From Chalara sp. BL73 (taxonomy: Eukaryota; Ascomycota; Leotiomycetes; Helotiales): DNA of 64,000 bases. Location of the stretch: positions 62,001 to 126,000 of the forward strand of contig CAKJVC010000001.1 in the NCBI GenBank assembly GCA_918026815.1. Direction: 5' to 3'. The translations under genes and the position numbers were made by a program. Below are positions 12,856-25,427 of this stretch, piece by piece. The notes beneath the pieces were generated by a model, which was not told where the DNA came from, did not search any database, and worked only from the letters and a program-made list of their open reading frames with translations. The first letter of the stretch is position 1. Each line of letters begins with the position of its first letter.

Positions 12856-13396
12856 TTTAAAAGACTCAACAGCTTATGGGGAGCGAAGGTTTCTTAGATG
12901 AAATGAAAAAATTATATGTTCGGAATTGCTGAATTCGAATAGTTTTGGCCCCGTATTTATATGTAGACAATCTGCTGTGCCGCACAGTATTAGGCAGAAA
13001 AACAACACCAACTTCACGAGAGCAGAACGATAATTGGTCCCTTTTGTATCTGAACCGCTTTGCCAATTCAAGTGGAAGCAAAGGCAGCCAATCAAATAAG
13101 CGAATAAAAAGGGGGTGAAAACTTGTGAGCTTTTCAATACAATGTGCTGTAAAATTTTCACCTGCAGAAACTCGGCTTCACATCGCAACTAGTTGTCCTG
13201 AACAATTAGGCAAAGACATGCTGTGGCATGATAATATTAGATATTATTCTAGATCTTAGCCTTCCTGGCCTTTTCCCTTATGCAAACGAGTCTTTACCGT
13301 CGCAATGTAACGTAGCATGAACACCAACATACAAAATAGAATTTGCTCCAAATATACACATAGAACTCCAAAGAAAGCAGACACAAACTAATGTGA
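12856..13396. other. Spacer between erg6 and the APH-like gene
   Basis: No gene is seen. It should hold the erg6 3' end and the promoter of the APH-like gene. Confidence 0.5.
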
Positions 13397-14690
13397 CTAA
13401 GCCTTAGGATTTAATGGCTTTCGTCCAACCATGAGATACATGGGTGTGAATAAGTCCTCCTTTGCACCAGCAACTAAACAATCAGCAGCCAATGCAAAGC
13501 TGTCAGCAGTCTTCTTCGTTCCCTTCGGCGCCAATCCGGTCAATTCCAAGAAACCCATCAGTTGATGTGCGATTGCCCGTCCGACCTTGTGCATTCGTCC
13601 AATGGTGTAGATATCGAAAATGCTGCCCATATACTTGAAATCTCCGGCGAGAGGATAGTACCATGGGGTGGCATCAGGGCGCTTGGCCAGATCCTCATTG
13701 ATCTCCAACTCGAAGCCTGCAGCCTTCATGGCAGCAATGCCCTCAGAGATGGTAACCATATTAGAAATTCCATCACCCTGTTCAATACCAAGGCGGATCT
13801 CTCGGTGGTGAACGTTGTTATTATCGTAGTTGTCGGTCATGAGCCATTCGTAGACTGCGAATCTTCCACCGGGCTTCAGGACACGGTAGATCTCGCTGTA
13901 AATTCCTTCTAGGGATGGCGCGTGGACGGTGGCCTCAATTGCATAGACATTGTCAAATGTTTCATCTGCAAATGTCATTTGCTGGAAAAGGTTAGCTAAA
14001 TATAGGTGCAAGTATGGCGCATGAGAACGTACCATGAAGTCGCCCTTCACGAAGTCTAATTGATGTGAAAGTCCTTCCTTTTGTGCGTATCTGGTTGCAC
14101 GCTCAATCTGGTAATCATTGTTATTCAAACCAGTGATATGCGCACCACTGAACTTGGCGATTTCTCTGGCAGGTCCACCAACACCACATCCAACGTCAAG
14201 GACCCTATCACCATCTTTGAGGCCTGCCTTTGCCGCGAGGTAGTGTTCATGACGGGCAATGGCTTGATGGAATGGTTCACCATATGCGAAACGGCAGAAA
14301 TGGAAAGACTGTCCCCAACCATACTCGTAGATATCCGTTGCCAGGTTGTAGTAACTATGAGATCAGATATGAATTGCAGAAGAAGGTTGGGCGCGCTTAC
14401 TGTCTTGTGAGGGTGGCATATTCTGCTTTTCGTGCCTAAAGAAAGGGGTAAGTTTTGCCCCTTCAGCAATACTTGCTCAGACTCACCTCTCGATCAGCAA
14501 GTGTCTCATCCTTTGCGGCCTTGTTGTCCCAATGTTTGAAGTACTCGTCCAAAGCAGCCTTGTGTGCCGTCTTATCCTTCTTCATCATAGCAGAGAAACC
14601 CCCCGTTGCAGCAGCGGAATCCTGGTGCATTGCCTTGTTGAAAGCAGCATCACGGGAGTGGTTTTCGGACTCGAGGACTGCGGGAGCCAT
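13397..14690 (-). CDS. erg6: Sterol 24-C-methyltransferase
   Basis: Minus-strand exons are 14690-14487, 14435-14401, 14354-14033 and 13981-13397, giving 381 residues, the normal size of Erg6. The enzyme moves a methyl group from S-adenosylmethionine to C-24 of a sterol (zymosterol, or lanosterol in many moulds) in the ergosterol pathway, at the endoplasmic reticulum and lipid droplets. The sterol-site signature [14 protein letters not shown] is at residues 89-102 and the SAM-binding loop [10 protein letters not shown] at 131-140. IEATVHAP and [14 protein letters not shown] are also typical. The C-terminal sterol methyltransferase domain is complete. Exon 2 is only 35 bp, but both of its joins keep phase. 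The gene diverges from slt11. Confidence 0.97.
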
Positions 14691-15141
14691 TGTGAAGGAG
14701 ACACGAAGTGTGGGCTTAAAGATTGAAGATACAAGAGTGTGGAAAGGGTTAATTGTTCGAGTTGATCGAGTTGGGCAATGGCAATTGTCACAAGGAGGAG
14801 GGATTGTGTATTTAACTTTTGGATGGCCACACTGAAATTGGGACAGGGGTCGATTAACTGTTCCTGGCTTGGCTGCGTCGTATTCGGATTTTTCGATTGG
14901 CTGTAGCGCAAGGCCGAGGTGGAGGCGCTTTTCATTTGCACCCGGACTATTCACAAAAGCAGCTTAGCGTCAGTTGAGCCACAGCGGAGAGAAGATTACA
15001 ATTCAGCCTGATCACGTGTTATAAACTGAGCCACAAGCTGCCTCTGAGTCGGGATTTTATCAAGGCTGAGCAATATCTAGAAGTCCTTGCCACAGTTCAA
15101 CTGTTTTTCCAAGCAATACCTGCGAACCTACAAATTTAATC
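14691..15141. promoter_or_regulatory. Shared divergent promoter region of erg6 and slt11
   Basis: The two start codons are 451 bp apart on opposite strands, so this interval must hold both promoters. No regulatory motif was identified with confidence. Confidence 0.6.
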
Positions 15142-16313
15142 ATGGCAGCACCTCAGATTAAACAGGATCTCAACCGTTCAGGATGGGAATCTACAGACTT
15201 TCCTTCCGTTTGCGAAAACTGCCTTCCAGATAACCCATACGTTCAAATGCTCAAGGAAGATCATGGAGCTGGTACGTCTCTTTACCTTGCCTCATAATGC
15301 GATACTAATGGTTTCCAGAATGCAAGATCTGCACGCGTCCGTTCACAATTTTCAGATGGAAAGCAGACCGCACCTCGCGGCAAAAGCACACCAACATATG
15401 CCTGACCTGCGCGCGCATGAAGAACTGCTGCCAGTGTTGCATGCTCGATCTCTCTTTTGGTCTTCCGATCGTAGTACGAGATGCTGCGCTTAAGATGGTT
15501 GCGCCTGGTCCACAAAGTGCCGTGAATAGAGAATATTATGCACAAAACCACGAGAAGGACATCGAAGAAGGGGTTGGCACAGAAGGCTATGAAAAGACAG
15601 ACGAGAAAGCTAGGGAGCTGCTAAGGAAATTGGCAAACAGCCAGCCATACTACAAGAAACAAAGGAGGATAGAGCCGTCAGAAGATGCCAACTCAAATTC
15701 GAGTTCGAACGCGCATGGCCCAGGACCGATACGAGCACGAGATAGCAGAGGACAAGGGCCACCAGGAGGCTCCGGGGGCCGAGGAGGTAGAGGTGGGGGA
15801 CGGGGTGGACGTTTCCCTGGGGTTGCGCAGCTTCCGCCTACAGAACAAGATTACCTCCCACCTGCAGATACCACCATTACGTCGTTATTTGTCACCGGGG
15901 TAGAGGATGACTTGCCAGAGCACAAGATCCGAGAATTCTTCACACCATATGGCAAAATTAGGTCGCTGGTTTGCTCGCATATGTCACATTGCGCATTTAT
16001 CAACTATACAGAGAGAAGCGCCGCTGAAGCTGCATCGCAGGCGCTGAAAGGGAAAGCCGTTATTGCTGGCTGTCCCTTAAGAGTACGATGGGGCCAACCT
16101 CGGCCGATCGGAACAATGGATAAAGAGGAGAGGATGGCCACAGGGAGGGAAGGTCGAGCTGTATTCGCAGGCTCACGGTCGAGCCGAACGCTCCAAGGTG
16201 GCGGACAGCGTACCATTGCAGCTCCTCCGCAAGATGATCTGGCGAGCATGTCTGCTGTTGCGCCCCCTCCTGGCGCAGACGACGTAAATTATGCAAGTCT
16301 AGCAGGAAACTAA
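15142..16313 (+). CDS. slt11: Pre-mRNA-splicing factor Slt11/RBM22
   Basis: Exons are 15142-15271 and 15319-16313, giving 374 residues; the 47-bp intron has a TACTAAT branch site. This is a U2/U6- and Prp19-complex-associated RNA-binding protein of the active spliceosome. The N-terminal zinc-binding region shows the cysteine pairs CENC, CKIC, CLTC and CCQCC, as in RBM22/Slt11/Ecm2. A glycine/arginine-rich linker covers roughly residues 185-210. An RRM follows, with LFVTGVEDDL as RNP2-like and HCAFINY as RNP1-like, then the basic WGQPRP segment. All fit the family. Confidence 0.95.
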
Positions 16314-16616
16314 CTGGAATGGTTATTTATGCGTTACGGGCGTTCGGTACGTTGGGGATGGGTATTTGGCATGGAGATGCCTTGTATTATGCAGTTTGGT
16401 AGCACAATAAACATTGGCAATCGCACTCGGAGGCATGCCACATTTTCTAGATTTTCTTGCCATGAATGGGTTCTCCATTTCATAGCTTTGCAGTGGTTAA
16501 AAAGGTATGATACATTTATTAGCAGTGAAGCGCAACATATACAGTTTTCCCTTTACTTTTAATACAGTGTTCTTCGCTCAACGACCAATAATGCGACCTC
16601 CCTACCTCTCACAAGC

Positions 16617-17174
16617 CTAAGAACAACACGTCTTTCCATCAATCACTACTGTCTTCCCGTTCGGCATCTTTATCGTATCATTATCCCCACGCTCTGTGTG
16701 CTCATGTATCCTCAACTCTACTCAAGATCAGCCCTTGCCATTTTACCTCTCCATTCCGCATCCTTTGCCAAATCATTCCGCAAGCCCACATCAACATCAC
16801 CCAACATGCCGGTCACCGCGGCATGCACTAGAAAGGAACCCAAACTTACTATACTTGTCCTCCTCGCCTTGTACCTGCACACCTTGCACGACGTTCTGCT
16901 TTAGGATCTGCGCGACCTCTTCTGCGTGCCGTACTGCGGCTGCGTATTCTGATGAAGAGGGAGAAAGGCCGGCGTTGGAGCGGAAACTGTTGCGTGCCTC
17001 TGCGCGGGCGGCGAGAAGAAGAGGTTTGTCCCCTAGAGGCTGTAAGTCATGTGGCTTAAGTTTGGGGGCAAGGAGGACGAGGGAAGGAGGAAGAGATGGG
17101 AGCAGGAATGGGTACCAACCTGCGAATGCGAGACGGGTCGAGCGTAGGAGGGAGCGGTAGGCTGCTAGGGCCAT
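16617..17174 (-). CDS. mzm1: Mitochondrial complex III assembly factor Mzm1 (LYR family)
   Basis: Minus-strand exons are 17174-17120, 17032-16850 and 16717-16617, giving 112 residues in phase. Mzm1/LYRM7 is a small matrix chaperone that stabilises the Rieske iron-sulfur protein before it enters the cytochrome bc1 complex. The LYR-type motif reads AAYRSLLR at residues 4-11. The body shows [25 protein letters not shown] and the C-terminal [15 protein letters not shown], typical of fungal Mzm1. The exon 3 acceptor was chosen because it continues KYKLRIHEH. The gene is convergent with slt11, with 303 bp between the stops. Confidence 0.93.
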
Positions 17175-18381
17175 GATGATGAATTGGAGGCTGCGGTGAG
17201 TTGGTAAAATAAATATATCTAGGAGAATAGTAAGCAGGGTTAGAACATATTGTGACAGTAGGAAAGCGAAGTTCAATATAAAATAGATATCCTGGGTGCT
17301 ATGAAAATTCCTCTATCTGATCCTAGACACTGATGATATAGTTGAGAGCCTATTACTTCCGCTTAGAAGCAATCCATGGTTTATGAAAAAAAAACGACCA
17401 TGGGATAAGACAGGAGCCATAATTATATCACTCTCTTCGTGATTACATAGAGTTGTGAGAAGATTGGCAACTTGATAAGCAAGTAAACCTACACAACAGA
17501 AGCATTGGCCCATGGTCATGTGCCGGCATGTAACCCAGATATCATGCTTCTGAAGTGCCAAGTGCTGCTTCAATGACGTTGGTAAACAATGGGCTTCTTG
17601 CCTCCCTCCTATCTCCCTGCCAATATATTCTTCCCCATACAGAAACATGGCCTCAGCTCTCAAGTTGGCCGGCACGAGACCCTGACGATGCAAAGTAGAA
17701 ACAATCTGTGAGCCGGTGATCTATGAGCCGGTGCAAGCAAACAAAACCTTGATTAAACAATTGTGATTGAATGCAAGCATCAAATACCAGAATAAATGAC
17801 ATGCAAATAGATCGTTTTAGACAAGCAGTCCCTGTTAAATGTATGACAAAACTTGTAGAAAAAGGGGCATGCGGATAGCCGCGACAAAGCTTAGGAAACA
17901 CACGACAAAACTGATAACTGACTAACCACAATATGCGACTCCTTATATCTCCCTGCGTATGCTGTACTCGATGATATCTAAGTCAATATCTCTTGTGGTG
18001 AAGTGGTATTAGATGGTCCTGGTCTTTTCATTATTCACGTGCAATACTTTTTTGTTCATCCTGAAGCCTTAGGCATAAAAAAAAAGGCTCTTGGCTTAAT
18101 TGATTACTCAGCCACTAATAGGCCAATCGGTGGTTAAGAGCCTAGACTCTCTCTATCGCCTTCGTAACATCATTGTTCCGCTCCGAAAGGCAAAGATCCC
18201 AGTCAGGATGGAGGAATACTACTATTTACCCGAAGAAGAAAGCGGTGAACCTGGTACCAGCTACTTTATCACTGTGATGCCTGAGGCGAAGGAAAAAATA
18301 ATTCACAATAGAGAGAGAGAAGTCGACCTTGCCGATCCAACAACTTATACCAAGACTGTCTCCAGGAAGCAAGCTGGTATC
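17175..18381. other. Intergenic; promoter side of the zuotin gene
   Basis: No independent gene is seen. From 18100 the frame of the zuotin gene is already open upstream of its chosen start, which is noted under findings. Confidence 0.45.
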
Positions 18382-19870
18382 ATGTCTACCCACACGGAAA
18401 TTAATCTCCCTCTCCCAATCCTCCCCCAAGGCTGGGAGGCTCCGGGAAACTTCAAGACTCTTGGAAAGCTCTCTACGCCAAATATTCGTACTATTGAACC
18501 TGTTGGGTATGTGCGATTCAAATTCTAAATTCAGTGACAAGCTCGCAGAAGCTTCATCTGAATGTAACATTGCTAACCACGCTACAGACCTCATTACCTT
18601 GCTTATGCCCGTCGCATCCGGCATAAACGCTCTTTCTCTGAAGATGATCGCATCCAAGCCTTAAAGAATGCTAAGGTCGTTGAGGACGAGGATGATGGAG
18701 AGATCAGTGAGGATGAGGACCCAGCGATGCTTGCACGTGAAGCCAAGGACTGGAAGGTGCGTTCAGGTTATCCAAGAGCATGAGGCTCTTCATACTTTAC
18801 TTGGACTTAGCTAACCTGCAATACAGCAACAAGATCATTACGCCGTTTTGGGTCTCAAAAAGTATAGATGGAGGGCAACTGAGGAGCAAATCAAAAAAGC
18901 CCACCGCAAGAAGGTCCTCCGCCACCACCCTGACAAGAAGGCGGCTGCTGGCAACAACGAGGACGATCGTTTCTTCAAGTGCATCCAAAAGTCCACTGAG
19001 GTCCTGCTCGATCCTGTCAAGCGCCGTCAGTTCGACTCCGTAGACGAGAATGCGGATGTCGAGCCCCCATCCAAGAAGGCTGCCAAGGGCGACAAGTTCT
19101 ACAAGCTTTGGGGGGCTGTATTCAAGGCAGAAGGTCGATTCTCCAAGATCCAACCCGTCCCTACCTTTGGTAATGCAGACAGTGATCAGGAAACCGTGGA
19201 GGCGTTTTATAACTTCTTCTATACCTTTGATAGCTGGCGTTCTTTCGAATACCAAGACGAGGATGTCCCTGATGATAACGAGAACCGTGATCAGAAGCGC
19301 CATGTTGAGAAGAAGAACAACAACGCTCGCAAGAAGAAGAAGACTGAAGATTCTACTCGTCTGCGCAACTTGATAGATCAAGCTATGGCAGGTGATGAGC
19401 GCATCAAGAAGTTCCGTCAAGAAGCCAGCGCCGCCAAGAACAAGAAGAAGCATGAGAAAGAGGCCGCCGCTAAGAAGGCTGAGGAGGACAAAAAGGCCGA
19501 AGCCGCTAAGCTAGAGAAGGAAAAGAAAGAAGCCGAGGAGAAAGCAAAGGCCGATAAGGAAGGGGCCAAAAAGGCTAAAGAAGCTGCCAAAGCTGCCGTT
19601 AAGAAAAACAAGCGTGTTCTCAAGGGAAGTGTCAAGGATGCAAATTACTTCGCTGGTAGCAAGGACGCCGATCCTGCCACGATTGACAGAGTTCTTAACG
19701 ACGTCGAGATCGTGCAGGGAAAAATCGACCCTGATGAGATTGCTGCGTTGGCTAGCAAGCTTAATGGATTGAAGGTTGCAGGTGAGATCAAGGGTGTTTG
19801 GGTTGAGGAGGTTAAGCGCTTGGTTGGAGCAGGCAAGCTGAAGGATGGTGAGATCAAGGCATTGGTCTAG
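18382..19870 (+). CDS. zuo1: Zuotin, ribosome-associated J-protein
   Basis: Exons are 18382-18506, 18588-18756 and 18827-19870, giving 445 residues, the usual zuotin length. Zuotin and the Hsp70 Ssz1 form the ribosome-associated complex, which drives Ssb chaperones on nascent chains. The J-domain starts at about residue 99 (QQDHYAVLGL) and has HPD at 132-134. A zuotin-homology region follows (RRQFDSVDE, FYNFFYTFDSWRSFEY), then a long Lys/Glu/Ala-rich charged helix (about 250-330), the ribosome-binding region. The C-terminus has the helical bundle. The start was set at the ATG giving the fungal N-terminus (INLPLPILPQGW), although the frame is open further upstream. Confidence 0.95.
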
Positions 19871-20733
19871 CTCATGTTTTAGATGAAGCGTGCATAGCGG
19901 ATGTTCAGCGTAGATAATAGACTGTCATGAATACAAGAAACAGGGAGTCACGATTGACTTTGTCACAGGGCCTTGCAGCTGTGCTTGAGTATTTTCTCCC
20001 AAAATCTCTCCGAAGCCTAACCACCCGTCTTCCCTCATCCCCTCCCTATCACCCAGATAACAATCAACATTGCGTCCCGTCTAAACCATATATTTCACAC
20101 CTTCCACATCACGTCAAGTTTATAGCCTAGAGCTTGTACTCAAATTTGGGTTTTATGGTTTGCATTGAACTTAGGGGGCTATGTACAAATTGGATAAAAC
20201 CATCCTTCTCCGCCCACCCATCTCAGGTTTCCTTGTCCAGAAGCAAGGCCAGCCCGCCTCTGGTAGTACCATTTGAAAAGACGTCAAGAAGTATGATGAT
20301 AGAAAACAAATTTAAAAAAAAAAAAGGAAAACTTGCTGTGGTGGACGGGGAGAAGATCCTGAGTGCGGGAGAGGCATTTGGATGTGTGGCGGTTGGATAA
20401 AGGGAAACTTGTTTATTGACGTAGCTTTGGAACTTCGCTATGTACTCTCTGCAGGGAATTGAGGACGGTTGCTAAGCTCTGGGCATGGCTTTTGGTTGGA
20501 CGTCATTGCCGCTAATGCTTAGCCTGAACGAATGGTAAGAAGAATTGTGTGTTCTAGAGGGGGCTCGAAGATATATATTGTGAGTTAATGTGACAGAAAA
20601 ATGGGGAGCAGTATAGATCTATATGTGAGGTGTCGGGAACCATGTTGGCAGCCAGGATGCTAGAATTCCGAGCTCCTCAGTAGCTTGGTGCGATGAGTTG
20701 GTGTTTCCCGCCCATGTTTTGAGCTGACGCCTT
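19871..20733. other. Convergent intergenic region
   Basis: This lies between the stops of zuotin and the minus-strand GTPase. A poly-A run lies near 20312. No gene seen. Confidence 0.5.
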
Positions 20734-23700
20734 TTAATCTGTAATAAGCTGCGAAAGAAATTTATCGAACTCTTCTGCTTCCTTATCCTGCTCCAGAAAA
20801 GTATTGATGTCAACCTCCATAGCATCGAATGGAACTTCAGGTTGTGTAATGTCCTCCGCGATGATGGTGTTGCTGAGAGACTGCTGCAATTTCTCTGCCT
20901 GGGGGATCAAGATTCGACGAAGCTCAGCTTTAGATGCAACTGCCTTGCTATCGGCCTCAGCATCGCTAACTGTAAGCCGATCCATCATGAGATCTAGATC
21001 GGTTTTGATCTGAGAAGCTACATCAGAGTAACCTTGATTAAGGGCATTTGGAATTTTCGCGCACTGCTTACGCAAGGAGGTTTTGATGCGATTGCAGACT
21101 GACTGGTACATCTTTCTGCCGCCTTTTCCTTTTGCATGCTCCCGATGCCGTGCTTGGTTGACCTTCCAATGTCCTTTGCCTACAGTGGAGTTAATTTAAA
21201 GCAAAGTAGTGCAGCGAGTCAGGTACTTACCACGAGCGCTACCACATTCTCTATACACCGGAAGCCACGTATTCCTAATAGTGTCCAGAATATCTCGGTG
21301 CGTGTCTTTACCGACTTCATTGAGATCTCCAAGTACTTGTGCACCACTGTCTATGAGAGCATTGTGATGATCTAACATGGTGTCTTCGAGCAGGTATAGG
21401 TTATCGTTAACTGAGGATGACATATCGTCGCCTGGTGGCACCAGCGATCCCTTAAATTCTTCAAGGATACCCTTGACGAGTTCTTCGTAACTTGTTTGCC
21501 GCTTTCCAATTTGTGAAAATGTTTGATGCCAGTCATATACAACGTTGAAACAAGAGTTGCTAAAGTTAAGTTATTAGAACGACATGGATTAAGATAGCAG
21601 CATACATACAGATCCTCGTTCCAGTCATAAGATACACCTTTATAAGACTTATAAACACCATCCGCATTATTAATTGCACGATGGGTATTCCATTTCACAG
21701 GCAACATTGCCCACTCAATAACTTTCTTTTCGGCGGTTGCGCCAGCCGCCTTGGCCATTTCATCCATTTTAGAGAAGAGGTGTTCTCGAAGGAGGTTGTC
21801 AATAGACAAATGTGTATTTGTAAACAGCGTAGTAATTTTCTTCACGTCAAATCTCAGCCATGAATCGTAATATGCTGAAACATGGGGAGTATGGAAATTG
21901 AGAAACATACCTTGTCCATGTCCTTGAGGAGATTATCGAATCTGCTCGTTAACTTCTCTCGCTGCTCAGCGGAAATATAATAACTTGAAGCAGATCCAGC
22001 ACACCAAAATTGGATACGGGTAACACAGTTGTCCACCGCCATGTTAAATTGCAGTGCACTGCTTACTCTAGCATCCCAAGTTGTAGCGATCAAGGCATTT
22101 TTCAGGTCGGGAATTCCAGTGTCCATGCGAGAATTGAAACCCAATTCCTTTGCTTTTTTAGTTTTGCCCTTGCGTAGTAACCCAGCCGCATGTGCTGAGG
22201 CGCAATAGATTTTCAAGGCAACGTCGACATCCTCTTCTCCCATTTCCCTGCGTCCATTCCGAAATCCAGCTTGGATAATTTTGATTTGTAATTCATTTCT
22301 GTTGATGATGCAAGCTCTTGCCAATTGATACGCGGTCTTGAGTCTATCTCTTTGCAGCTTCTGCTTCTTTTCCTGTGCTTTGGAATGTGTTATATCGCCT
22401 GTACGGACAGTTTCTCGATGTTTGTTAGCTCGGTCCACTAGTTCACGAAATCCGTGAATTTTTTTCTTTTGCACAACAGTCGCTGAGGAAAGTTCCGGAG
22501 CTAAAGCTGTTAGATATTCAAGTGTATCCGTAGAATTGAGACACGAACCTTCAACATCGTCGAGCCTACGCTTTCTATCAAGGGGCTGTAACTGTTGCTG
22601 CTCAGCCTGGTCGTACACAGCTCTCCATATTTTTTCTACCGCTGGTCTCAATTTCTGGACCCCAGCCTCGTATCTCTGAAGTAGCATTGAAGCTTTTTGG
22701 TTAGTGGTTTGGATTGATTTAATCTCAGCATTCAAAATGTCAAGTTCGTCTTCAATCTGATTTTTCTTCTCCACTTCAGCGGAAAGTTGACTCTGTAGAT
22801 TTGGGTGATCTCTGATGTAAGAGTCCAAATCTGTAAGGTCATCTATCTTTGTGACAATGAAATATAGCGATTTGCTATCATAGCGCCCGTCGAGCTGCAT
22901 CATGCGTCGCTTGTCGCTGGAAAGTAAATCGTGGGCAGCCTTATCACTCGCGGCTCGCACAGCAGGCGCAACAACACAAGTAATATCCAATTTCTTTTGA
23001 TATTGATCGGCCACTTTGACTCGAGCAGCACTGGTATCATAGCTGCCGGGAAGGTCGACCAAGGTAATACCATTCTTCAAGATATCAGACTTTATATAAA
23101 GTTTAACCACTTTCACCAGCGGCCAGAGTGAATACTCTTGTTCTTTGCCATCATTCGAGTTGGTAGTGTCGATATATCCTTTGATAGACCGGGCAAACTT
23201 TGTTGGGTCATTGTCTTGTATGACAAAAACTTCATCAAGCATACGTTCACAGACTTCCGCTGCGAGTAGATTAGTGACCGAAGTTTTGTTTAGATCATCT
23301 TCTGTCACAATGTGTGGGAAGAGAGCTGTAACCTTCGACATGGTTGTATTGATGCGTTCCAGAATGTAGGGGTCTCTCTCCTCATCGTTTGCGGGATCAA
23401 GTGCCCAAAGCCATGCCTCTCTGTCTTTGTAGAGTTTATCGAGTTCTTGCTGAAACTCTTTGGTACTAATTCCCGATATCTGTGCCTTATATTTGCACTT
23501 AGGATCTTCACTTTCATTGTATGCGATTTCCACAGCAACAGCAGTAGAAGCTTGCTCTTCGCTATGAGGCAGAAGTTTCTCTTCTAATAGCTCGTTGAGT
23601 AATGAAGACTTGCCTGTACCCGAGCTTCCTAAGAAGCCAACCATTATATGGCTACGTTGATGATGGGTAATAACTTCGTCTGTGTATGTCGAAGGTTAGT

Positions 23701-24072
23701 AAAGAAATGGAACCAATCGAATGAAGATTTCTTACCAATCTCTTTTATTCTAGCTTCCACGGATGGAATCTTGTTGACAAACTGCTCAAGTGTCTTCTTT
23801 ATCCCACCAAGATAAATATGCCCATAAGCAGTAGCTTCTTCCAAGATCTGCACTTGAACTTCCCTGGTCTTTCCTTCACACATTTTCGAGGCCCAAGAGA
23901 CCAAAGAAGGTGTTTGATACACATCATTAGGTATTTCGATAGATGGCTCTGGCGTGGAATCGCGCATGTCAAGGCTAGGAACAGGTGAAGGCGAGTTTGT
24001 AGGAGATTTTTGAGAGGGAGAAGTTCCTCGAGGTGAAGGAGATCTCTCGATTTTGATCTGATTCGGCTCCAT
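20734..24072 (-). CDS. Large dynamin-like GTPase (SLIP-GC/NUGGC type)
   Basis: Minus-strand exons are 24072-23736, 23679-21911, 21839-21610, 21559-21231 and 21179-20734, giving 1,036 residues in phase. The first 110 residues are Ser/Pro-rich. The GTPase domain has G1 GSSGTGKSS (130-138), G3 DLPGSYD (321-327) and G4 TKID (389-392). Long helical, coiled-coil-like regions follow. The layout resembles the nuclear GTPase SLIP-GC and its fungal relatives; a molecular role is not established here. The exon 2/3 join is uncertain. The strong GTATGT donor at 21910 fits in phase only with a poor acceptor (GTGAAG) ending at 21840. The better-looking CAG at 21875 would leave a 35-nt intron and a stop. Between them another frame reads YYDSWLRFDV, so a small frameshift is an alternative. 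Confidence 0.8.
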
Positions 24073-25427
24073 GTCGGAGAGAATAGATAAGTGAACGATG
24101 CACGTCGCTAACTGCGTTCGATGAAACAGGTTTCGTAGTCGTGTTCATAGACTAGAGTAGCACTAGAGTAGAGAATAATAAGTATCTGAAAGTGAAATGT
24201 TTATTTCACTTGTACTTCAAAAGTCTAGAGAACTGTAGCTCACAATACCTTTGAGTATGGCCGAAAGTGAAGTTAAAAGTAAACTTTAATACGTAACTCA
24301 AGATCGACAATGTGGTTGTATCGAGGCGGGTAGGGAGGAAATGATGAAGAATAGCAGAACTTACAATGGAAGATTATGCCTTCGCACTCGTAGGTACTAC
24401 CAGGTATCTTGAAGCACGGATAAAGTTCGAGATTATATCTAGATAATTTTTGTGGAGGGCAGAGTCGAAGAAAGTGTTGATGGGAAGGAGAGGTAGTGAG
24501 AGAGGAGGCTGAGGCGGAGCTTTTATGAAGGGGTGGGCGTAGGCGACGAAGCTAGGCTGTTGTCTTTAGACTTTGGCAATGGTTAAGCAGTAGTGCAAAG
24601 GTGAAGAAAGGTGAAGAAAGGTGGTGGAAGGGAGGTGGTGGGCTAAAAATACCAGAGGACCCTCAATCTCTTGATTGTTGCACAAGTTTATTTCTATGGA
24701 GCGCAAACCATGGTGGCACTATCCCCGACGCAAATATGAACAAGCTAGGACTTGAATTTAAATTAAAGTATTTCCCTAGGTACGACCTAAAAAAATAGAC
24801 CGCAAGATTAATGGATACGGCATGCCTAGTCGGGAAGCTTAAAGACAATGACTTGCAACTAAATATGTCCCTTATGCAACCTAGCCCTAACAAGAAGCTC
24901 CTGAAGGGGAGCATGCAGCCTGGGAGTGCACGGTGCGGTAGTCGTTACCTAGATCTAATCGTTAAAATATAACTGAAGGAAGTCCCACGACGAAGGATTC
25001 ATATTACCACCTGTAGACAGAGCAGCTGAACGGATATGCTTTCATGCTGATTACACCCAAGGTTTTACCAAGATTTGCGGTAGAAAAAATACCAGTAGAT
25101 CAATTCCTTATTGTAGAATCCAGACGGAGTCGGGGACTGCCCCTTCTCCTCGTTTACAATCTCGGGCTATACCGAGACTGACATCCAGCTCCAAAATAAT
25201 ACCAACATCTATGGCACTAAAGCTTGAATTTTAAAACCATTCATTCACCATATTTGGTAGCGGGTTCGACGAATGGATGCAGCATAGAGCAAGGAGTGGC
25301 TTCCAATGCTAATTTTTCCACAACCAACTCAGTCTGATCTTACCACATCAAAAAGATAGTGATACCCTGCACAGCAGCTGGAACTACCAAGGCATCATCA
25401 AAGGCAGTTCGCTAGAACAGCCTTGCT
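24073..25427. other. Intergenic, no gene seen
   Basis: It contains the promoter side of the GTPase gene. A short imperfect repeat of GGTGAAGAAA lies at 24599-24620. No coding signal was accepted. Confidence 0.5.

Noticed and set aside
18110..18150. tRNA-like stretch (GGTGGTTAAGAGCC)
   Set aside because: No matching acceptor stem or GGTTCGA-type B box within tRNA length; no tRNA is supported.
18797..19453. 218-residue minus-strand frame over the zuotin gene
   Set aside because: Leu/Val-rich antisense of the Lys/Glu-rich zuotin coding strand; no independent evidence.
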